A stretch of 64,000 nt of DNA, taken from positions 53,614,677-53,678,676 of the forward strand of contig CM048839.1 of NCBI GenBank assembly GCA_026545765.1. The letters are read 5' to 3'. Below, in pieces: positions 23,523-35,543 of this stretch. The number at the start of each line of letters is the position of its first letter. Positions within the stretch are counted from its first letter, which is position 1. The translations under genes were made by a program, and so were the position numbers. A model generated the notes under the pieces. That model was not told the DNA's origin and did not search any database. It was given only the letters and a program-made list of their open reading frames with translations. This DNA is from Plantago major (lineage: Eukaryota; Streptophyta; Magnoliopsida; Lamiales; Plantaginaceae).

Positions 23523-26500
23523 ATGGCCTCACGCTTCAACCCTACTCTCCCACGCGCCACCACACGCCCAATTTTCCTTCTAACCCGAAAATCGCCCTCC
23601 TATGTCAGGCACTTACCATGTGAGGCGAGGAATACTAGAGTCCAGGTGGCCAATGGCGGTGGGGATTCTTACTTGGATATGTGGAAGAAGGCTGTCGATC
23701 GGGAAAGGAAGTCGGCTGAGTTCCAGAACATGGCGGTTATTAGTGATGAAGAAGAGCAAGTGAGTGGTGACTTGCTGGAGAAGAAGACTAGTGAGTTTGG
23801 GAAGCTTCTCGAAGTTCCTGTTGAGGAGAGGGATAAGGCTCAGAGGATGCAGGTTATTGATCGTGCTGCTGCAGCAATTGCAGCTGCCAGATCTCTGCTC
23901 AAAGAGAGCTTGCTTCCAAAAGAGGACGACCAATCTGCTGCTGGAATGTCTGTCGATACTGATGGTGGCGAGATGGACAGTGATCAGCAACAAGGTAATT
24001 TCTGATTTTCGAGCTATCGCTGTCAGCTGTTGGATTATCAGTTTTCGGTTTATCGTGTTATTTTCGATTTATGGTGTTATGCTGAGAACCAATGTGCATT
24101 CGTAGTCGGGGTAAATAGATTATGATCTTAACATTTAAGAACTGATTAGTAAACAATGGTTAATGTGGGAGAGTAAGCATCGATAGTTATTCGGGTTATA
24201 GTGTATGGAAATGAGAAATTCTACTCCATGGCATTGGTAATTGATGATACACCTGCATTATTATACTTAACAGTTAAACACACTTGTTTATGTAAGGCCT
24301 CATTTGTCATATTGTGCTTGAGAAAGTGACGTTCTGTCAAGATTTATTGTTAATAACTCCATAGTTTAATGTGTTACGACATTTTAAGTGTGTCTGATGC
24401 TTTATAATTTTATCATTGACTGGGCCAGGGGTGCAGAAGGAAAGCTCTCTGTTTCCTCAATCAGGGAGCTCGGATATTGGGACGCCAGGACCAAGTTTTT
24501 GGTCATGGACACCACCTGTCAGCGAAGATGATGTTTCCAGTGAGCCAGGTTTAAGTCCAGCTGTAAAAGCCTCTTCATCTCCAGTGCAGAGCATTCCCTT
24601 TCTGGAAAAGGAACGAGGTTTAGACATTTTACCAATCCCATTTCAGAGTTCCATAATTCAGACTAGTACCAATCTTCCTCTCCCACCTCTTGAGTCTCAC
24701 ATTGAGGTTGAAACGGCGGAACAGGAGACCCCTCATCTGGAGGAGGTAAATGAACGCACCGTACAGTTTTCTGCTCATGCAGCTGAAGCAGCTGATGCAC
24801 TCAGTAAAGTTAGTGGAGCATTGTCAGAAGGAGTGAATCCAGATGGATCGAGATGGTGGATAGAGACAGGGATTGAGCACAGACCTGAGGGAGTAGTTTG
24901 TAAATGGACACTAACGAGGGGTGTCAGTGCGGATAAAGCTGTTGAATATGAAACCAAGTATTGGGAAGCTGCTGATGAGCTGGGGTATAAGGAACTGGGT
25001 TCAGAGAAATCTGGGCGTGATGCTGATGGAAATGTTTGGCGAGAATACTGGAGAGAATCTATGATGCAGGTTAGGCTGGACGAAACTGTTACGATAATTC
25101 TTTTCCATTTCTTCTCCTCTCTTTGTAGCATAACCGTTCTATCTTATTAATATGTTATTACTCGTTAACTCTAATAATTCGTTGCCACTTGGATTTTGGC
25201 AAACTTTATTGGTTTGATGTGAATAAGTACTCCCCCAGACTCAGAAAGATGAACTCATTAGGTCTTTTCAAACATATTAACAAAGTTATAAAGTTCAGCT
25301 AATTTTATTTGGGTAATTGTGTTACCATTTTACCCCTATTTATGTTTTCTTTTCACACTAAAAACGGTGAAAATGATGAATTGAAGTTTAATAAGGGGCA
25401 TATATGTAAACACGATCTCATATTTGGGACAAAAAAGGAGCTAGTGAGCTCATATTTTTGGGACAGAGTGAGTAATAAAACCTGTAACTCGATCTTAATA
25501 TGTGTGAGAGCATTAACACATATTTTATAAGATACGCAAGAGAATAAATACATACTAACTGATAAAATATGAGAGGGAATGAATAATGTGATAGAATTAA
25601 TAAGTGAGTCTAGAGTGGCTGTAGATAGGATTCTGGGGATCTTTGATAAAGCCGCAATCTGTGACGAATAATAGTTCAGAATTTTTTTAGATCTCTTTGT
25701 ATGGGATCAATATAAAGGTTCTCATCAACCGATTTTTGTCTGGTGTAGAGCCCGGGTTTGAAGTTGTCATCCATTTGCTTTTAACAAGTAGTTGATGTTC
25801 TTAATGCAGCCAATTCAATATAAATATGTATGTGCCTTCAATAGCATAGTTCGTTCGTTAAATTGGACCTTGTGCTGCAGATTGATGGTGTTGTCCATCT
25901 TGAGAAGACGGCAGATAAGTGGGGGAAGAATGCGAGAGGAGGTGAGTGGCATGAGAAGTGGTTTGAGCATTATGGTGATGGCAAATCACAGAAATGGGCT
26001 GATAAGTGGTGCAGTATTGATCCGTACACTCCCCTAGAAGACGGACATGCCCATGTTTGGCACGAAAGGTACCAAATTGTTCGCTTCAATCACAATAGTG
26101 CATTACGGTTGTGCATGGTAGTGTAGTGGGTAAAAAAAAAATTTTGGTACACTACAATGAGACAGTGCCTAGTTTAGGTACACTAGAACGACTATGTCCA
26201 ATTTAGGTACATTACAACCACACATGTCCAATTGAGGTACTCCGGACAATTTTCCGGCATTGACTCGATTTTGACCGGCAAATTTGTTTTTTTTTTTTTG
26301 CAAAATATCAGTACACGTGTCAAGCTCATATTAATTCTGAATTTTAAATTTTAAAAAAATCGTAAAAGCATTTTTAATAGTTCAAAAAAATATATAAAAA
26401 TAAGAAAAGTAATTAAAATTTATAAAATATCAAAAATAAAATAAAATTCATTTATTCTAAAAATAATATAAAAAAATAATAAAAAATTCAAAAGGTTTAA

Positions 26501-27949
26501 ATTTTAAAAAAATTGTAAAAATATTTTTTAATAATCAGAAAAAAATATAAATAATAAAGGTAATTTAAAATTATTTAATATTAAAAATATAATATAAATA
26601 AAATAAATTTTAATTTTTTAAATTAATAAAAAAACTAAATAATAAAAGACTAAAAAATTCGACAAAACGAAATGTTCATTCTATGTAACAATTTCCCACA
26701 ATTGAGATGAATCCTAACCTCCAAATTCACATATCCATACTTAATTAACAACAAATTCGGGCTTCCCTACCAAAATTTGGACCCGCAATTTATATATAAT
26801 TTTCTGACTATTAAAAATATTTTTACAATTTTTTTTTTAAATATAAAACCCTTTTGAATTGTTTTTTCTATAATATTTTAGGCTAAATTTTCATTATATA
26901 AAAAAATTGAACATTTTACATTTGCGGTTTAAGATTAATTCGTAAAGTTGGAAAAATTTGACCGCAAAAAGTCAAAGCGGGAAGCTTGATCCGGGACGGA
27001 GGAAGTATAATTTATAATTAATTTTCTTATTTGTATATATTTTTCTGAATTATTAAAAATGCTTTTACGATTTTTTTAAAATTTAAAATTCAGAATTAAT
27101 ATGAGCTTGACACGTGTCCTGATAATTTGGAAAAAAAATCAAATTTGCCGGTCTAAATCGAGTCAATGCCGGAAAATTGCCCGGAGTACCTCAATTGGAC
27201 AGGTGTTGTTGTAATGTACCTAAATTGGACATAGTCGTTCTAGTGTACCTAAACTGACACTGTCACATTGTAGTGTACCAAAATTTTTTTTTACCCTAGT
27301 GTAGTGCTGAATTTTAGCAGAAACATGTAAAAGCTAGAATGTGCTGGAACAAAGAAGTATTTGCAAGTGCAGATTGAGAAGTCAGAAGAGTAATGGCCTT
27401 GTACAAGTATTGGCCTTAACCAGATATACTCAAATAATCAGCTTTTCAAATACTCTTGCCCTTAACTTTGCTTTCAATAATGCATAATATGCTTGTGAAA
27501 GTACTGCAGTATCTTCTTTGTAAGGAATATATTAATTATATATGACTCATGACAGATGGGGTGAGGAGTATGACGGGCAAGGGGGCAGTACTAAATACAC
27601 TGACAAATGGGCTGAGCGCTTTGAAGGCGATGGTTGGTCAAAATGGGGAGATAAATGGGATGAACACTTTAATCCCTATGCACAAGGGGTAAAGCAAGGG
27701 GAGACATGGTGGCAAGGTAAATATGGTGACCGTTGGAACCGAACATGGGGTGAAGGCCATAATGGATCTGGTTGGGTGCACAAGTATGGTAAGAGTAGCA
27801 GTGGGGAACATTGGGATACTCATATTCAGCAAGATACCTGGTACGAGAGGTTCCCTCACTACGGTTTCTACCATTGCTTTGAGAATTCTGCTTCTCTTCG
27901 CGGTGTAAAAAAGCCGTCTGAATGGTCAGATTCGGAGTCAGACTCATGA
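23523..27949 (+). CDS. LESV: LIKE EARLY STARVATION (LESV)-type starch-binding protein
   Basis: Four exons fit GT/AG borders and frame: 23523-23994, 24429-25069, 25881-26068, 27556-27949; 564 residues, near the known LESV length. The first about 40 residues are Ser/Thr/Arg-rich, a plausible plastid transit peptide. Next come YLDMWKKAVDRE and VEERDKAQRMQVIDRAAAAI, the LESV-specific N-terminal region, then an acidic, Pro-rich linker. From about residue 297 to 555 runs the Trp/Gly/aromatic-rich domain shared with ESV1 (RWWIETGIEHRPEGVVCKWT, ADKWGKN, KYGDRWNRTWGE). ESV1 and LESV bind glucan chains in the plastid stroma; LESV promotes ordered amylopectin packing in starch granules. The tail is Ser/Asp-rich. 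No break seen in any exon. Intron 3 carries a MULE-type insert. ESV1 is the alternative, but the N-terminal region favours LESV. Confidence 0.9.
26128..27296. mobile_element. Non-autonomous Mutator-like (MULE) element in LESV intron 3
   Basis: A perfect 9-bp direct repeat TAGTGTAGT flanks it (26119-26127, 27297-27305), the target duplication length of Mutator elements. The ends are long inverted repeats of about 180 bp starting GGGTAAAA and containing internally repeated TTAGGTACACTA / GTCCAATT words. The about 800-bp centre is very AT-rich and noncoding. It lies wholly within the intron between exons 3 and 4, so the coding sequence is untouched. Confidence 0.9.
26896..27008. mobile_element. 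Stowaway-like MITE half nested in the MULE element
   Basis: GAACATTTTACATTTGCGGTTT ... GATCCGGGACGGAGGAAGTA matches, as reverse complement, the stretch at about 29418-29515. Both carry the ACTTCCTCCGTCCCGG end. The opposite end inside the MULE is unclear. Confidence 0.5.
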
Positions 27950-28503
27950 GTGATTTATTATGTATGTATTATTTCGTGTTGCTCGGAGGATCTTGCTATT
28001 GTCTTAGTAGACTGTTCAAATAGTGTGCCATTACTAGTGCTGGAGAGGCTGTATTTGAACACCATTTACGTTTCCCTTAATAAAGAAAAAAGTTATGGAG
28101 TGTTCAAAGTAATGTGCTAAGTACGTTGGAGAAAAAACCATGACTGTTACAAAATTTCAGCTTGAACATAATAATGTGCTAGGTTAGAAAAGGAAAAGAA
28201 ATTAAACTACTGCCTTTAGTTCCGTATCTACCCTATAAATCGGTCCTTTTAAAATAGCACTATAGAAAGTTATGGAATGTTCAAAGTAGATTGTCATTAC
28301 CATAGTTATGATCTACTAATACTTTTTGTAAAGGGATATCCCACTACTCTGCATTGCAAATTTGCAAGAGATAATGATAGTGCAATTTTGGCGTATAATT
28401 AGAAGTGGTGCAGTCCAAAACGCCACACACAAATCAGCAACGATAAACTCCCGTGTGCTCTTTTCTTCATTACTTTTGCATTACTTCTTGATTTTTCACT
28501 GTT
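27950..28503 (+). other. LESV 3' region, then intergenic
   Basis: Directly follows the LESV stop. AATAAAGAAAAAAG at about 28078 is a possible polyadenylation signal. No other gene seen. Confidence 0.4.
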
Positions 28504-28657
28504 CTAAACATGTTATAATAAACACAATAGTACTTTTATCCATTCATAATTGCATGCACATATATCATGTGTAAGCATTACTAAACATGTTATAATAAAC
28601 ACAGTAGTACTTTTATCCATTCATAATTGCATGCACATATATCATGTGTAAGCATTA
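28504..28657. repeat. 77-bp tandem duplication
   Basis: CTAAACATGTTATAATAAAC... through GTAAGCATTA occurs twice head to tail (28504-28580, 28581-28657) with one obvious difference (ACAATAG vs ACAGTAG). The second copy abuts a TIR element. Confidence 0.9.
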
Positions 28658-29006
28658 GTGTTGTTAAACGAGCCGAGCCGAGCCGAACCGAGTATCACAA
28701 TATTCGGCTCGAGCTCAACCGAATCGAGCTCGACTCGGTTTGTTAACAAAAACGAGTAAACAAATGGGCTCGAGCTCGAGCCCATGAGCCTTATCGAGCC
28801 TTGTCTATTGAAAATATTGAAATAAGTATAAAAAGTAGTGTAAATTTATTAAAATAATGAGCCTTAACGAGCTTTATGGAGCCGAGTCGGACTGGGCTCG
28901 TTCGATAAACGAGCATAACATGAGACTCGAGCTCGGTTGTTTACCTTAGCGAGCGAGCTGAGCGCAAGTTCGCTCGCTAAGGCTCGACTCACTTAACAAC
29001 TCTAGT
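28658..29006. mobile_element. GAGCC/GGCTC-rich TIR element
   Basis: Ends read AGTGTTGTTAAACGAGCC on the left and, inward from the right, AGAGTTGTTAAGTGAGTC. The interior is full of CGAGCTCGAG and CGAGCC words on both strands, giving strong foldback potential. About 350 bp, noncoding; resembles a family of short MITE-like repeats common in dicots. No clear target duplication seen. Confidence 0.5.
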
Positions 29007-30081
29007 AAAGAAACTGTATTAATCTAATTGTCTGCATGCTCTTAGATTTTTAAGTTAGATTTTTATGATCGGCATACGACTACAGTTTTTCAGCAAACAA
29101 GTAGTACTACTCATAGTCTTAGTAGTTTTCGGGATGGACATTTGAAGAAGCGGAACTATGGTGACGGTTACCCTTAGTATTGGAATGGACATTTGTAAAA
29201 GTGGAACTTTGATGACTGGTAGGTTAGTATAATTTGTATAGGCATTAGGTTTTTTAGAGGTGTAATTTTGTCTACAACTTTCTAAGAAAAAACAATAAGT
29301 TGCGACTGCACCAGTATGAGAGGACTACAAGTATAAGACTTAGTCAAACTGCACAAGTTTGCTGAGAAGAGGTGAACTCTATAACGACTTAAATCTCACC
29401 AGCTTGTATATTCAAGTACTTCCTCCGTCCCGGAACAAGTTTCCTATTTTAACTTTTTGCGGTCAAACTTTGACTACAAATTAATATCATAAACCGCAAA
29501 TGTAAAATGTTCAATTTTTTTGCAATCTAGGTCCGGGATAAACCTTAGCTACCCCTGGGGCTATTTCCAACTAGCCAATTCAGAATTCCCAGATGGACTA
29601 GCACTGCATCACAATTTCCGCGAGCAGACATATTAATGACAATGAAGGAATTTTGGTCATGCTACTAATACATGTACTTGCTCGCCTATTATGACCAAAT
29701 CTTAAGCCTAGTAAGGGAAGAGTTACAGGTTGTTAAGAAAAAAAAAAAAAAGAACAACCGGATCGCCTTCGGGCGTACTGTTTGGAATGGTTAGGTTGCC
29801 TAAAAACTGTAAAAGAATGATTACCGGAGCTCCAGTGACAGTGGTGGTGGTGTAATTGAAAAATCAGGGAGGAGGTGGTGGTGTAATTGAAGAAGTGGGG
29901 AGGAGGTGGTGGTGTGAAGTTTTGGAGAAGAAGAGGACTAAAATGTAAGTGGGTTGTTTAGAGGGGTGATTTTTGTATATTTATTTAACTTGAATTTTTG
30001 GAATTGTTTAAATTAATAAAATTGTTAATAATTAATTTTTAATTGTTAGATTATGTCATTTGTCAAATTTTAAGTGGTGTA
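29007..30081. other. Intergenic with one MITE fragment
   Basis: At about 29415-29540, ACTTCCTCCGTCCCGGAACA through GGTCCGGGATAAA looks like a Stowaway-type element related to 26896-27008. At 29838-29925 a GGAGGTGGTGGTGTAATTGA-type word repeats three times. No gene seen. Confidence 0.4.
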
Positions 30082-30334
30082 CTAGTACTAATTCGTGGCG
30101 TTGCCATGGTATGATTTACTTTCAATTATAAATAATTTAGAAAAAAAATCATGTAAAAGATATGTTGTATAAACATATTTAAAGGTTCAATACATTGAAT
30201 TAATGAAAAGAGACTGTAGAGTCGATGTTCCGTACAATCGCGGTATGTATATTAATAATCAATAACTGCAAAACAACATAATAAGGAAATAGTTAGTATT
30301 GAAAATAAGATAATTGAATTTTGATACTTTAAAG

Positions 30335-30739
30335 TTAGAGTGATTTAATATAATAAAAAATACCTAAAATCTTTCTAAACACCTCTTTGTAGACGACGTT
30401 TGTCGTCCTATCCATTGGATTGCCTACCTCATCCAAAGCTAAAACCTTGAGACCTTTCTTGCTTGTCACTCTAGAAAATGCCACATAGAGTTGACCATGA
30501 CTGAATACAGGCTTTGGGAGATGGAGTCCAACATTAGATAACGATTGTCCCTGACTCTTGTTGATAGTCATCGCATAACAAACTGATGTGACAATGAAAT
30601 GTGCAATATGACATGCTTTTAGACCCTCGTTTTTTTGCCTTAGATTCAATATTTGTATCATATTATGGTCAATTACCAACTTCGTGTGTATTTCGTAGGT
30701 CATGATCTTGTTTTTGAGGATTAGCACGATTTCAGGCAC
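30335..30739 (-). pseudogene. Helitron Pif1-like helicase, C-terminal part
   Basis: Contains [21 protein letters not shown] (helicase motif V/VI region, TINKSQGQ), then [24 protein letters not shown], the highly conserved C-terminus of Helitron and Pif1 helicases. The preceding [17 protein letters not shown] is also typical. In full elements this domain unwinds DNA during rolling-circle transposition. The N-terminal helicase motifs (Walker A/B) are missing because Gypsy LTR sequence begins at about 30740. The segment itself is open for 134 codons. Confidence 0.85.
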
Positions 30740-32137
30740 TAAAACGTCATAATTGTGCGAAATCGAGAAAAAGTAAGGAAGAATGACAATTCTACTCGGA
30801 GCTAGAGAAGTCCGATGAGGTTTTGCTACCTACCGTTGCAAAGATCTCGAAAAAACATGAAATGTTGAAGAAGGACACTTTTCAAGATAACAAGGTTACG
30901 AGGCTCGAAATCGAAGAACGAAGAAAACCTGTATATATAACCCGGAAGAAATCGACCAGGATGCACTGTTTTGGCTTCACACGGAGTTCTAGAAGTCCGA
31001 TTCAGTATCATGAGCTATCGATGGAAAGCTTATTGAACATTCTAAAACTTTGTAGCCTATCACTTTCCAAGAAAATGAAGTTTAGAGGTCTGAAATCAGC
31101 CCGGAAGGCGAAACAGCTAACACTTTTACAAGACAAGCTTTTTCCAGTCCGTCAGGCCTCAGTCCGCCTTTTAACCTTTCTTGCTGGCCAAGGAAGTCCA
31201 GAACCTTCATCGTACAGTATAAATAAGACCCTTGGGGTCTCAGAATCCATCATCTCCTGCAAAAAACCCTGGCCACAGTCATCGGGGAAGTGAAACGCCA
31301 AAAGCAGCTCTCTTGAGAGAGAACCAGTCCTTGGGGAAGTGAAACCCCAACCCTACTTCTGCACTAGGATCGATATCAAGGCATAGTAATCGAAGAAGAG
31401 GGAGGAAACCCCAGCAACCGCACGAAGACATCAAAGACTAAAGTTTTCTTTTCCCTTTCTTCTTTTTCTGATTTCGATTTCTTCTTTTTCAGAGGAGGAG
31501 GATTTGGATTTCTTCTTTTTCTGTTCTAGGAGTTTTTTATTTCAGTATATTGTAGAATACTATGAGTAGCTAACTTTCTTTTGTAAAGGCGAACCCCCGA
31601 AACTTTGCTGTGCTACTTCTTTATATGTCGGGTTATATTAATGGAATAGTTCTTAGACGTAAGTCGTGGTTATACAACTCTATACATCCTTCGTGGTGTG
31701 ATGTTCTGCTGAGTGACAGTAGTTTCATTGAATTGAGTAGGGGTACTCGTGCCGACTGCGCCTCCTGCACCATAGTATTATGCCCTGCTGTCGTTAGAGG
31801 TAATCGCGTAGTATATTAACTAGGAAGTTGGGGGTAGCATAGTAAAATGGAGGTCGGGATCCTTTACACCTTAACCATCTTCGATTTCATCACTAGATTA
31901 GGGTTTAATTGTGATTCAATCTTCTGTTTACTTTAATTTGTTTGTTGTCTGCACGCGTAATCAAATCGTAATTACTTGTTTGTTCCTATGCTAAGTGTCC
32001 GTGAAGAACGACATCCCGAGTTAATTTACCACTATTGATGTGTGTTTGTGAGCTTCCGGTAAATATAAATTTAATCTTTGATTGTAGTTAGGGATTACAG
32101 GTTTTACAACGAAATCAAAAACTCTGAGTGCACATCA
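30740..32137 (+). repeat. 5' LTR of the Gypsy element
   Basis: Ends ACTCTGAGTGCACATCA, seven bases before the primer binding site. The 3' part matches the reverse-oriented solo LTR at 988-1776, including GTAGAATACTATGAGTAGC and TACAACTCTATACATCCTTCG. The first about 500 bp have no match there. About 1.4 kb if the left edge is correct. Confidence 0.7.
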
Positions 32138-32143
32138 AAAATT

Positions 32144-32160
32144 TGGCGCCACTGTCGTGG
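32144..32160 (+). other. Primer binding site-like sequence
   Basis: TGGCGCCACTGTCGTGG resembles the TGGCGCCGTTGCCGGGG site used by many plant Gypsy elements, complementary to the 3' end of an Asp tRNA, with a few differences. Confidence 0.65.
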
Positions 32161-32274
32161 ACACTTGACCACTCAAGCAAGTTTCGATCATCAGAGATAA
32201 GTTGAATTCTTTCTTTTGCTTTACTTTATGCACTGTCTTTCAATTCGTACATCATAAACCAAAAAAAAAAAAAA

Positions 32275-32278
<4 letters not shown>

Positions 32279-32341
<63 letters not shown>
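32279..32341. repeat. (AT)n microsatellite
   Basis: About 31 AT dinucleotides after an A-run, in the untranslated leader of the Gypsy element. Confidence 0.95.
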
Positions 32342-32345
<4 letters not shown>

Positions 32346-33078
32346 GTAAACTACTTATTTCTTAGTTAACTATATATAAATATGGGAATCGATTTCCACA
32401 GCAAAAAACCCAAAAATATTTTTTTCGGATTTGTTTATTTTCTTATCAAAAAACCAAAAATACGTAAATTCATATTTCTGTTTATTCGAAACTAGAATTA
32501 TCTTCCTCTAGTTTTTTATGTCTATACCTACGGAAGTTTGTCTGTTAGTTTTTATGCAAGGAGAAATACCTTGAGAATCCTTTAGAGATGACATCGGCAA
32601 ACTCGAGAAGAAGGAAGGAGCTGGGATGGAAATCATTGATAAGGCCTGATGAATCCTGCATATACTTGCTAGAAGAAGGGTTGAGATGTTATGTGAAACC
32701 CGAGTATCTCAGGATCTTTCCAAAATTCTATGGAGTAGAAGGGGAAAATGAGATACGTTTCATGAAAGACTTTTGCGAGATGGTTCAAGACATACCGAGT
32801 AGAAAGATTCGGAAGTTACTTTTTCTACATTGCTTGGAAGGAAAGGCAAGAACTTGGCTGAAGACATTAGCGACAAATAAGTTGCAGACATGGGAGGAGG
32901 TCACAAGCCAATTCCATTTGCAATACATCCGATTTCCATGGCCCTTAATTTCCACCTGGGGTGAAGAACTTTAGAACTTTGAGCAACTAGAAGAGGAGAC
33001 GTTCCATGAAGTTTGGATGAGATTCAAGATCACATTGCATAAGGAACCCGAGCTCAAGCGCACGCATTTGTTATACTT

Positions 33079-34321
33079 TGATAAGCTCAAATTATACTCT
33101 ATTAAACTTAAGAGAATAAGCTGTAGTTGTAGACTATGCTTAACCCGGTATCGTTCTATAGGGATCTCAATTAAGCTACCACAACGAATTAGAGAAAATG
33201 TTTGTTTGTGAGTAACAAGTTGGTTTTGAATAGTTTTTACTTCTAAAACACAAATTTAACGGAAAGCAAATAAATTGTTTTGATCAAATGATAAAGGCGA
33301 ACACGGTAGAAATGATCCGGTTATGCTAATTCGATACTAAGGTAATCGTTCATACTTGTCACACGGTCGGTGTACAGAAAAGCAATCAATCCAATTCAAC
33401 CAAGCTGTTTTTCGAAGATTTCAAACTAGATAAATCGTCAGGTTTGTCAGACCGACGATTCTTAACCAAAACAATTTAGAATGTTTAAAACTAGCGTATT
33501 AGATTGAAGGTTTATACAAAAATCTCAAACTAGACGAACCTATATGAATGAATATAAACCCTAGATTCAAATCTGCATAACCATCACATAACTACCGAGT
33601 TCTAGAGAGGTTTAGCTACTCATACTTGAATTAAAGACGAAAGAATTCATAATCTTAGACACGCAAAGCATAAACATATTGATAATCGCAAGCAAGAGCA
33701 TACAATTTGACAGATGAATCAAGCACAATTGTATGGAAGCAATATAGATTAATCAAACTTACTAAGAATTCGATGTCGATGATACGTTACAAGTCAAGAA
33801 CCAAACTCCAAGATCAATCAATGTTCAAAACTAGGTCTAGGAGATTTTTCTAAGTAAAATTCAAGTAAAAGAAGTTATGGCAAAAATTGCCTAAGTCTAA
33901 CCTAATAAGGAAACAAAAAACGCTGAAAATTCATCTCGCCGCGGCAAGATTTCCAGTATGCTCGATTGTCTGTCTTCGCGCTTTCTCGTCGCGGTGAGAA
34001 TATTTCTTCGCCGCGGCGAGCTCTTGTTGTCGATCTTCCAGTAGGTACTGGAATTCTCGCCGCGGCGAGCTTGCTTTTCATCTATATACTCATTCGACAA
34101 GGCCTATCTTCAAGTACACTTCGGTTTTTGATCCCGTTACTCGAATAACATCTCATAAAGTCGTCTTTCTTCCAAATCCTACCTAAAGAACAAAAAACCT
34201 ACAAAACATGAACAAAACATCAAACGTAAAAACGCACAAAAAAACACTAAAAAACTATAAACAAAGACTAATAAAGACCGCTAAAAAGGACTAAATGAGA
34301 CTCTAAATTATCGTCTCATCA
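33079..34321. mobile_element. Solo LTR-like insertion (TGAT...ATCA) in the Gypsy gag
   Basis: Begins TGATAAGCTCAAATTATAC and ends ATCGTCTCATCA, with a perfect 5-bp duplication TACTT on both sides (33074-33078, 34322-34326). 1,243 bp, no coding block. TG/CA ends plus a 5-bp duplication fit an LTR retrotransposon solo LTR. Near its right end are four copies of a CG-rich palindrome. Confidence 0.8.
33935..34069. repeat. Four copies of the palindrome CTCGCCGCGGCGAG
   Basis: The 14-bp palindrome or a one- or two-base variant occurs at 33935, 33985, 34007 and 34056, an island of CpG-rich sequence in the otherwise AT-rich solo LTR. Confidence 0.85.
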
Positions 34322-35543
34322 TACTTCTACAAGAAGGTAGAAAAGGATTATAGAGACTTGATCGACGAGGTGTGCGATGGGGTCATCTTTTGGGTTCGAC
34401 CGAACGAACTTTTTGAGATATGCGATCGACTTAGCCAGGAGTCTATGGGAGCAATGATGAGGAAGATCGAACTTTACGAGATGAAAAAGAAAGTACATCA
34501 TCTATGCGACAAACTAAAGGACTATGGACAATGGCTCGAAGCGGATGTAGTAGAAGGGTTGGCTAATCAAGTATGGGATCTGGACATCGATGCTACTTCT
34601 ACCGACCTGAGATAAGTTAGGAGGAGACTACTTGAAGCAATCAAGATGATAGTCGAGGAAGAAGAAGAGATGATGAAAACTGAACATGTCGAAGTCGTGT
34701 GAGGAAAACAAATGGAGAGTATGGAGGAATCGACTGAGACAGAGGTAGGAGATATCAGAATACTCGTACGAACCGAAGATCAATGGACCAAGCCTATGGA
34801 AGAAGAGGCATACACCGAGCAAGAAGATACTCGAGGGAACCATCAAGTACTCGAAGCTAGTAAACAGGAGGATTGTGGGGGAGTCTGAAGATACGATGGG
34901 TGGCCTTCACAAGGCCATCGAACCATATATCCCACCACACCTTCGAAGTAGGCGACAGACAGGTAAGCTTTCTGCTTCCTATACTTTAACTAATCCTGAT
35001 TCTATATCGTCTGTCGTTACTTGCATTACTAGTACTCCTACCCATGAACCCGACCCCGTAAGGAAATTAGAATAAATTGAATTCGTTATTCCTGATTGTT
35101 ATATCTGCCTATTATGGAAAGGGACCAATTATTGGGAAATCCGCTTACTCAACATATCCCCATGAATTTCCGACCCAATGATTGGAAGGTTCTCATAACT
35201 ACCCCTGACCGTAAACTTGATTCTAACTGTCTGACTAGCACTATGAAGAAATATAGAATACATGAATACGAATCATTCTCAAAGGGGTACTGTGAGCCAA
35301 GGAATGCAAGATCTCTCAGGGACACATCAATGGAAGGAGTCGAAGGAAGGCCATGGGTTTGCAACCCAAATGATGAGATGATACCGAGATAGTACTTGAA
35401 GGAATAGGACTTAAGGAGTTTGTTGATCAGCCATGGAGTGTCATAAGTGTGCTCAGAAGGACCAGATACATTCAAAAGAGAAACCATATCCATGAGTACA
35501 CTAGGATGACAATAACTTCTTTACCAAGCAAATCTTTCTCCAG

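Larger units (their letters stand above)
32588..34617 (+). pseudogene. Gypsy gag-like region, split by a solo LTR
   Basis: LRIFPKFYGVEGENEIRFMKDF and HCLEGKARTWLKTLATN followed by WEEVTSQFHLQYI are the hallmark of plant Gypsy retrotransposon gag (FxGxxxE ... LxGxAxxWLxxL ... W-F...Y). Gag-like sequence also lies to the right of the 33079-34321 insert. Gag would form the particle that packages element RNA. Broken at several places. Confidence 0.7.
30740..35540 (+). mobile_element. Partial Gypsy LTR retrotransposon inside the Helitron
   Basis: One LTR (about 30740-32137), a primer binding site and a gag-like region, but no protease, RT, integrase or 3' LTR is recognisable before Helitron sequence resumes near 35544. 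So it is either a gag-only (non-autonomous) element that lost its 3' LTR or a large truncation. The exact left edge is uncertain: no clear TG start. A second copy of the LTR family is at 988-1776. Broken; a further insert sits in its gag-like part. Confidence 0.65.

Noticed and set aside
23613-23993. 126-codon minus-strand frame
   Set aside because: Shadow of LESV exon 1; no similarity and wrong strand.
28658-29006. CpG-rich island or promoter
   Set aside because: The CG content comes from repeated GAGCC/GGCTC words of a foldback element, with no gene beside it.
30823-31293. 156-codon forward frame
   Set aside because: Lies within the Gypsy LTR; no family similarity.
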